Of a DNA stretch of 22,422 nt, positions 21,001 through 22,422 are shown piece after piece (within the stretch, counting starts at the first letter, position 1; every line of letters starts with the position of its first letter). A model generated the notes under the pieces. The model did no database searches. It worked only from the letters and a program-made list of their open reading frames with translations, and was not told the origin of the DNA. The stretch is from Hofstenia miamia (lineage: Eukaryota; Xenacoelomorpha; Acoela; Hofsteniidae). The stretch is from contig CABFPE010000173.1 of NCBI GenBank assembly GCA_900660155.1, positions 934,470 through 956,891 on the forward strand, in the 5' to 3' direction. A program made the position numbers and the translations under genes.

Positions 21001-21898
21001 TGTTTATAATTTGATAAAGAATTTGGAGATCTACTATGTGTTAAGTTATCCAATGATTTTTGAAAGACTACTATTTCGAGATATGTTCCTAACATACAAA
21101 AGGAATAGATAACATTTTAATTCATTGTTCTCAGGTAGTTGATATGATTATATAATGGGAGCTCTAGTGATATTGTATTTAGTTTTCCTTCAAATGATTT
21201 AGTTTCAAGGGATCCCTTCACAAAACAGCTATCAATAATATAAGTATCTGTTGTTTTACATGGGGCTCATAGCACTCTGGCACTGCTAAGCGATTGAATA
21301 TCTCTGGAAAAACTTTGCGTGCGATTTACTTTTGGATCGCTGTTGATTCGGCCAGACCCAAATATTTACTTGTGAAACTGTCTAAAAGCATTTAAAAATG
21401 AACCGATTCTCGAAATGATTTTCATATCCACGGTTTCGATCATCGTCAAAGGTTCAGGAAGAAATAGTCTAACATATTTTTAAGAAACCTGTTAATTGTT
21501 TGGATGGTGTAAATCTGTTTGAAGTATAGTGCCCCGGTTTTGAAAGATTGGAAAGCCATGGAAATTGAATCCTAATTTTCGCTGATGAGAAAGTCCATAT
21601 TTTCGTATATCTTACTTTTTCCATTGTTAAATTGTACTTTGCATGATAATTGCTTTATAATTGAACAAGGTTAAAACGCTTTAACAGTGTTTTTGTTTAG
21701 ACAATTAGCGATGATTTGCGGTTGACTTATTGTCGCCTGTGGCAGGCCATTATAACTGGCGATCTCAATCAAATGAAAATTCAAAGTCAAAAATTCAATA
21801 CTGGTTCATATTGGGCATTGTTTACATGTATGCTGACTGGAAGAGTTTGGGAAACTGTATCCAAAGGCGTTGTTAACGTAAGGTACACAAAGAAAGAG
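5883..21898 (+). CDS. ADCK1: ADCK1, aarF-domain (UbiB/ABC1) atypical kinase, 8 exons, 3' end outside window
   Basis: Join of 5883-6005, 6045-6131, 6922-7125, 11674-11865, 12801-12959, 13013-13129, 14917-15063 and 21701-21898: 409 codons, open to the right. The spliced protein is collinear with animal ADCK1. The N-terminus MLRRFFKVGGATLAVGLGGY is basic/hydrophobic as in a mitochondrial targeting or membrane segment. Family motifs: KxGQ at residues 92-95 (IKLGQ), nucleotide-binding loop SASLAQVH at 153-160, VAVK with the ATP-contacting Lys at 173, ELD (ExD motif) at 231-233, catalytic HADPHPGN at 314-321 (Asp316, Asn321) and metal-binding DHG at 338-340 (in place of DFG). ADCK1 proteins are mitochondrial and linked to inner-membrane fusion and cristae balance; the reaction is not established. 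The missing C-terminal part (~120 residues in relatives) must lie beyond 22422. No stop or frameshift breaks the visible exons, so the gene looks alive despite heavy transposon load in introns 3 and 7. Confidence 0.93.
6045..6131 (+). CDS. ADCK1: ADCK1 exon 2 (residues 42-70)
   Basis: Follows AAAAATTTAG and ends at GCA before the strong donor GTATGT. It encodes IYNVVDVYKTFFKSSK...DEYNNGLSA, aligned with the ISYDYLTSLK...SEEY region of relatives. The distance between the flanking RVGRA and VH..C...LCC anchors is within one residue of human ADCK1, which supports this exon and the tiny intron before it. Confidence 0.8.
6132..6921 (+). other. ADCK1 intron 2 (790 bp)
   Basis: Donor GTATGT, acceptor CATTTAG. 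It contains an ORF-like stretch 6127-6456 of low-complexity hydrophobic residues that I take as chance, a short (TA)n near 6481-6492 and a (GT)8 microsatellite at 6778-6793. No nested gene is supported. Confidence 0.8.
6922..7125 (+). CDS. ADCK1: ADCK1 exon 3 (residues 71-138), KxGQ motif
   Basis: Encodes VHYSCADKLHKLCCDNGSVY then IKLGQIIGSMDYLLP, the KxGQ helix that occupies the active-site mouth in UbiB-family kinases and restrains canonical kinase activity. Donor AAG/GTAATT at 7126. Confidence 0.93.
7148..7523 (-). pseudogene. Antisense coding remnant of unknown identity in ADCK1 intron 3
   Basis: On the minus strand an open frame runs from 7523 down to a TAA at 7148-7150, broken by one in-frame TAG (7482-7484) and one frameshift. 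The frameshift coincides with a tandem AAGT-AAGT (7373-7380 on the + strand reads ACTTACTT); counting only one copy would make the two frames continuous. The readable pieces include VEAIVSDLELRPFIIGTLS, EEFERLLKMEFSIENTG and NPHISRNRLEKIVKKMDKKL, charged and helical in character, with clearly more GC-rich codons than the intron around them. I do not recognise the family. It could be a dying nested gene, a captured gene fragment, or part of a mobile element. It lies 22 bp past exon 3. Confidence 0.4.
7734..7766 (+). repeat. Left 33-bp terminal inverted repeat
   Basis: Pairs with 11348-11380. A second, partial copy of the end motif (GGGTGTTCTAAATGTCATT) lies at 7838-7856 just outside the LINE ORF2 stop. 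Confidence 0.55.
7857..10503 (-). pseudogene. LINE ORF2 remnant: endonuclease plus reverse transcriptase
   Basis: Endonuclease: LYTNAQSLISIK, then CVTETWF near 10250 (the E of the TETW motif is catalytic in APE-type nucleases), and GDFNFPNA with GDFN at 9895-9906. A linker reads PSKICSMFNQYRQSVFSEP. Reverse transcriptase: NYRGISILLKISLLFEKLIF, LTSTQFGFTNHS, FYLDFRKAFDRVSHDLL, SGVPQ-type box PVTSGVPQSSSLGPLLFLCF, and the catalytic LADD at 8439-8450 (YADD equivalent). The C-terminal part has VYVRNNL and YASPVW. The frame is broken many times by stops and indels. The pattern fits the CR1/Jockey group; I cannot assign the clade. Confidence 0.8.
10466..11175 (-). pseudogene. LINE ORF1 remnant with zinc-finger-like N-terminus
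   Basis: The first part reads, after a frame change, FLCNDVFHFTKTCTGLSKAC followed by IDAILKYERHFLKLCIKC, a PHD-like Cys/His pattern (C-x4-H ... C ... C-x2-C) seen at the N-terminus of some CR1-type ORF1 proteins. Further on, VCNIIRIGKGIPGKVHHIII and NEWSKRLVSFKAYLL resemble the R(I/L)GK...KPRxxxV...W.KR core of LINE ORF1 nucleic-acid-binding proteins. It ends by overlapping the next reading frame near 10470-10503. Several frameshifts are present. Confidence 0.6.
11348..11380 (-). repeat. Right 33-bp terminal inverted repeat
   Basis: Reverse complement starts CAGGGTGTTCCAAAAGTCAC, a typical style of mariner-like terminus, with TA outside at 11381-11382. Confidence 0.55.
11674..11865 (+). CDS. 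ADCK1: ADCK1 exon 4 (residues 139-202), nucleotide-binding loop and Lys
   Basis: Acceptor GTCTTTAG, donor GTATAT. It encodes FDSIPIGSASLAQVHRAKLK and MVAVKIQHPH; the alanine-rich loop replaces the usual kinase glycine loop in this family and VAVK supplies the ATP-binding lysine (residue 173). Confidence 0.95.
12091..12477. repeat. 183-bp duplication flanking an assembly gap
   Basis: 12091-12273 and 12295-12477 are identical except for one A/G difference (12169 versus 12373). Between them are exactly the 21 N of 12274-12294. Because the copies begin and end precisely at the gap, the likeliest explanation is two overlapping contigs joined without merging, so the duplication may not exist in the organism. 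Confidence 0.9.
12274..12294. other. Assembly gap (21 N)
   Basis: A run of unknown bases inside ADCK1 intron 4 (11866-12800). The rest of this intron shows no gene; a minus-strand ORF at 12263-12445 crosses the gap and is not supported. Confidence 0.95.
12801..12959 (+). CDS. ADCK1: ADCK1 exon 5 (residues 203-255), ExD motif
   Basis: Acceptor CCATTTAG, donor AAG/GTTTTT (weak but GT). It encodes WIFPNFQFRWLAEECKLILP, then KELDFQSEGRNAE, the ELDF..E..NA segment of UbiB kinases. Intron 5 (12960-13012) is 53 nt. Confidence 0.93.
13013..13129 (+). CDS. ADCK1: ADCK1 exon 6 (residues 256-294)
   Basis: Acceptor TATAACTTAG, donor GAG/GTACAT. IPKIYWEYCTSKLLIMELCE and ALTKIDVCE align with VPRIHWDLST..VLLMEF... 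and the NKIDVNE stretch of relatives (hinge and following helix). Confidence 0.92.
13130..14916 (+). other. ADCK1 intron 6 (1,787 bp), no supported gene
   Basis: Very AT-rich. Two minus-strand ORFs of 60 codons (13156-13338, 13846-14028) have no recognisable motif and no splice context, and I do not call them. The only compositional anomaly is the patch at 14485-14562 described separately. Confidence 0.7.
14485..14562 (+). promoter_or_regulatory. GC-richer patch with TATAAAAG and hairpin, possible promoter or transposon fragment
   Basis: Within AT-rich intron sequence there is TATAAAAG at 14508-14515, followed 15 bases on by GGCCCACTACAGTCCG and a 7-bp hairpin CCACTAC/GTAGTGG (14524-14530 with 14544-14550), then GGCC. 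A TATA box with an ACAGTC initiator-like motif 20-25 bases downstream would fit a core promoter, for example of an LTR or other mobile element. No ORF follows, so the role is open. Confidence 0.25.
14917..15063 (+). CDS. ADCK1: ADCK1 exon 7 (residues 295-343), catalytic loop and DHG
   Basis: Acceptor TTCTTTTAG, donor CAT/GTGAGT. It encodes IYSTMIFKHGILHADPHPGN (catalytic Asp and Asn) and EIVLLDHGLYH (metal-binding Asp). The frame stays open about 400 nt past the donor, but that extension has no similarity to the family and exon 8 continues the alignment exactly. Confidence 0.95.
15430..15610. repeat. 64/65-bp tandem repeat, about 2.7 units
   Basis: The core AAAGTCACAAATCCACGTTT recurs at 15447, 15511 and, diverged (AGAGACACAAATGCATGTTT), at 15576, each followed by CCTAAA and an AT-rich tail containing ATTTTATAG. 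The CCTAAACC motif recalls telomere-like repeats, but the unit is far too long for that. It looks like a short intronic minisatellite. Confidence 0.8.
15690..15773. repeat. Cluster of palindromic GGGAAATTTCC-type motifs
   Basis: Four variants follow each other: GGGCAAATTTCC, GGGAAATTTTCC, GGTAATTTCC and GGGAAATTTCC, spaced roughly 15-28 bases and mostly preceded by CTAC or CAC. The last is a perfect palindromic core. Motif shape equals kappaB-type sites (GGGRNWYYCC), but a degenerate microrepeat is equally likely. Confidence 0.5.
15799..15972 (-). CDS. Nested minus-strand gene, last coding exon (unidentified)
   Basis: 57 codons plus TGA, intact, starting after a clean acceptor (AAATTTTTAG on the minus strand, AG at 15973-15974). 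Translation includes FIVRTLQMHKALEDEWDASP, MTLHCVQQVAKEFGKGGEED and the end CKVDGTVILRVKQ. Amino-acid composition and codon use are those of an ordinary soluble protein, unlike the surrounding intron. It joins in phase 0 to the exon at 16385-16528. I do not recognise the family. It lies within ADCK1 intron 7 on the opposite strand. Confidence 0.55.
   Translation of the reverse strand, partial: FIVRTLQMHKALEDEWDASPMTLHCVQQVAKEFGKGGEEDTSFDCKVDGTVILRVKQ
16385..16528 (-). CDS. Nested minus-strand gene, upstream exon (unidentified)
   Basis: 48 intact codons between an acceptor (AACAATTTTACAG on the minus strand) and a donor (CATGAG/GTGAAT). Translation includes NYPFESMGSQTIPFFTAVFT and EVEYRFEEILAKLIEHE, which looks globular/helical. 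The 412-bp intron to the next exon (15973-16384) has GT-AG ends. The first coding exon and promoter were not found with confidence; candidates on the same strand are 19400-19530 and about 21370-21480, but neither joins in frame by inspection. This may be a partial or degenerating gene. Confidence 0.5.
16640..17690 (-). pseudogene. Decayed minus-strand coding region, possibly THAP-type transposon
   Basis: Fragmentary frames read on the minus strand: near 17560-17634 CREWIAALSNHPVSLPDTFL followed by VCSRY, which resembles the CREWIAA...VCS.HF spacing of THAP zinc fingers with the final His replaced by Tyr; near 17400-17500 TTPPRLLKVPSTCLKQLQKF; near 17050 NPINMANFLQCHFKDNHIDS. Stops and frame changes separate them. 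A THAP-domain transposase (P-element-like) is a guess from the first fragment only. Confidence 0.25.
17908..17915 (+). repeat. Target-site duplication of the hAT element (left copy)
   Basis: CTCTAAAG, repeated exactly at 19198-19205. Eight base pairs is the hAT hallmark. Confidence 0.9.
17916..19197 (-). mobile_element. Non-autonomous hAT element with TIRs and 8-bp TSD
   Basis: Ends are CAGTGTTTCC-AACC (17916 on) and the complement CAGTGTTTCCCAACCC (ending 19197), classic Charlie/ZBED-type hAT termini. The 8 bases just outside are identical on both sides: CTCTAAAG at 17908-17915 and 19198-19205. The element is 1,282 bp and contains a shortened, broken transposase on the minus strand, so it was mobilised in trans or decayed after insertion. 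Confidence 0.93.
18079..18965 (-). pseudogene. hAT transposase remnant: BED finger and dimerisation domain, internally deleted
   Basis: On the minus strand the N-terminal BED finger survives as KPQCVIYMQV...KLR*HLETKH (second Cys changed to Tyr, one TGA stop), followed by HNSAGVKASYEVSRKIALNK. The sequence then jumps to the late catalytic region (NLALQGKEINVLHCQEKLNA, LWKSRLE), indicating an internal deletion of most of the RNase-H core. After a frameshift in an A run near 18484-18490 the C-terminal dimerisation region continues: FECESAFSSLVVIKTNARN, a TGA, then LSVRDNMCVALSKTVPDIAA to TAA at 18079-18081. This resembles the ZBED5/GTF2IRD2-like hAT family. It is not functional. Confidence 0.88.
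19400..19530 (-). other. Candidate exon, strand ambiguous
   Basis: On the minus strand, after the strong acceptor TTTGCTTCTTCAG, 43 codons are open (YKLILSTKSDFMTDGN, then SKFGFEQRRHSSVEFADKK) up to a consensus GC-type donor AAG/GCAAGT at 19399. On the + strand the same region is open after TATATTTCAG and reads FDLPFFVSEFDRGMPALL. GC content is above background. Neither product is recognised. Confidence 0.25.
20012..20036. repeat. Perfect 11-bp hairpin
   Basis: AAAAAAGATCA (20012-20022) and TGATCTTTTTT (20026-20036) with a 3-base loop. It resembles a terminator-like stem with a T tract, but in an animal intron no function can be assigned. Confidence 0.7.
20377..20405 (+). mobile_element. Tc1-like transposon terminus (fragment)
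   Basis: After a (TA)n run the sequence CAGTGCTGTGCATAAGTCTC followed by AGTACAC has the form of a Tc1/mariner-family end (TA then CAGTGC...AAGT...GTACAC). No inverted partner and no transposase were found in the window. Confidence 0.4.
20634..20770. repeat. 50-bp-arm inverted repeat (long hairpin)
   Basis: The left arm 20634-20683 and the reverse complement of 20720-20770 agree at about 46 of 51 positions (shared TTATTTAGAAGTTTCTGAAA, GTCAAATCTT and CAAATCCCAT), around a 36-base loop. The few mismatches include one bulge. It could be a palindromic MITE, a precursor of small RNAs, or the arms of an inverted duplication. Confidence 0.8.
21701..21898 (+). CDS. ADCK1: ADCK1 exon 8 (residues 344-409), last exon in window
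   Basis: Acceptor TTTTGTTTAG. It encodes LRLTYCRLWQAIITGDLNQM and WALFTCMLTGRVWETVSKGV, matching the LNYCHLWQSL...LFACMLTARSWDSV region of relatives. Donor GAG/GTACGC at 21899; an alternative phase-0 donor AAC/GTAAGG at 21878 would drop seven residues. Confidence 0.93.
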
Positions 21899-22422
21899 GT
21901 ACGCATATTTCATTTAAATATTTCATAGCCTTCAGAAGTTAGTCTACCTAAGCCTTAAAATCGCTTTACATGTAGACAGTTCAATGACTTTTAATACGTG
22001 AAGAAAGGAATTGAAACTTTAAACGCTTATCCGTGAGAAGGGAAATGAGGAATAGTCGGGAAAGTTTATATGGGTTTTCTTAGTTTTTGAAAGTGCTACA
22101 AAATTGTGTACAACATGAAGCCACACCTATATAACGAATGATTTTTAAAAAAGTGGTGTATTAATTAATTCCACCTTTTATGTAATAATGTGTATTTTCA
22201 ATTTGAGTAAATTTTTGTAAGATAAAACAAGCACCTAGGTATATTTTTAATTGTTAAGCAGTAAGTAAAATGGACATTTTTTTAGTATTTTTTGACGAAA
22301 TTCAATGCAATTGGGGCACCAGAAAAAATTGTCACAGACAGCTGAAAAATTCCATACCGATCACCACATTCGCACTATATTTTTTGCTGTACATTGGTGG
22401 ACCACCCTAATATATATATATA
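21899..22422 (+). other. Start of ADCK1 intron 8, continues past the window
   Basis: AT-rich sequence without a further ADCK1 exon; the window ends in a (TA)n run. The C-terminal exons of ADCK1 should lie to the right. Confidence 0.7.

Larger units (their letters stand above)
19206..21700. other. Right part of ADCK1 intron 7
   Basis: Mostly AT-rich non-coding sequence. Notable points are a patch at 19400-19530 open on both strands, a perfect hairpin at 20012-20036, a Tc1-like end at 20377, a 50-bp-arm inverted repeat at 20634-20770 and (TA)n tracts near 20361-20376 and 20785-20812. No gene is firmly supported. Confidence 0.6.

Overview
This is an AT-rich piece of a eukaryotic, almost certainly invertebrate animal, genome. 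The evidence is spliceosomal GT-AG introns in genes with clear animal orthologues, plus remains of animal-type transposons (a CR1/Jockey-like LINE, a BED-finger hAT, mariner/Tc1-like ends). I cannot name the phylum. Very short introns (39 and 53 nt) and splice-acceptor-like sequences directly against two start codons would fit a compact, possibly trans-splicing lineage such as a nematode, but this is inference.

Three conserved genes lie head-to-tail on the + strand. (1) 1729-2004 is the last coding exon of a DENR-like translation factor (SUI1 domain); its earlier exons are not visible in the window. (2) 2476-4743 is a complete, uninterrupted PAXBP1/GCFC1-type protein of 755 codons. (3) From 5883 to past the right edge is ADCK1, a mitochondrial UbiB/ABC1-type atypical kinase. 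Eight exons (409 codons) are visible and carry every signature motif of the family. All seven complete introns are phase 0 and every exon is a multiple of three. The C-terminal ~120 residues are outside the window.

Most of the window is ADCK1 intron. Intron 3 (7126-11673) holds a broken antisense ORF of unknown identity beside exon 3, then a 3.65-kb block with 33-bp mariner-like inverted ends and TA dinucleotides, inside which sits a decayed minus-strand LINE with recognisable ORF1, endonuclease and reverse transcriptase. Intron 4 holds a 21-N assembly gap flanked by two 183-bp near-identical copies. Intron 6 is mostly featureless apart from a small GC-richer patch with a TATA motif. Intron 7 (15064-21700) holds a 64-bp tandem repeat, a cluster of palindromic GGGAAATTTCC motifs, two intact minus-strand exons of an unrecognised nested gene (15799-16528), a decayed possible THAP-type region, a 1,282-bp hAT element with 8-bp target-site duplication, a Tc1-like end, and a long 50-bp-arm inverted repeat.

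Functionally the three host genes are unrelated housekeeping genes: translation re-initiation, chromatin/splicing-associated regulation, and mitochondrial lipid/cristae homeostasis. Nothing ties them into one pathway. Their same-strand packing is the only hint of shared expression. The most interesting unexplained signals are the nested minus-strand two-exon gene, the broken antisense ORF beside exon 3, and the acceptor-next-to-ATG arrangement.
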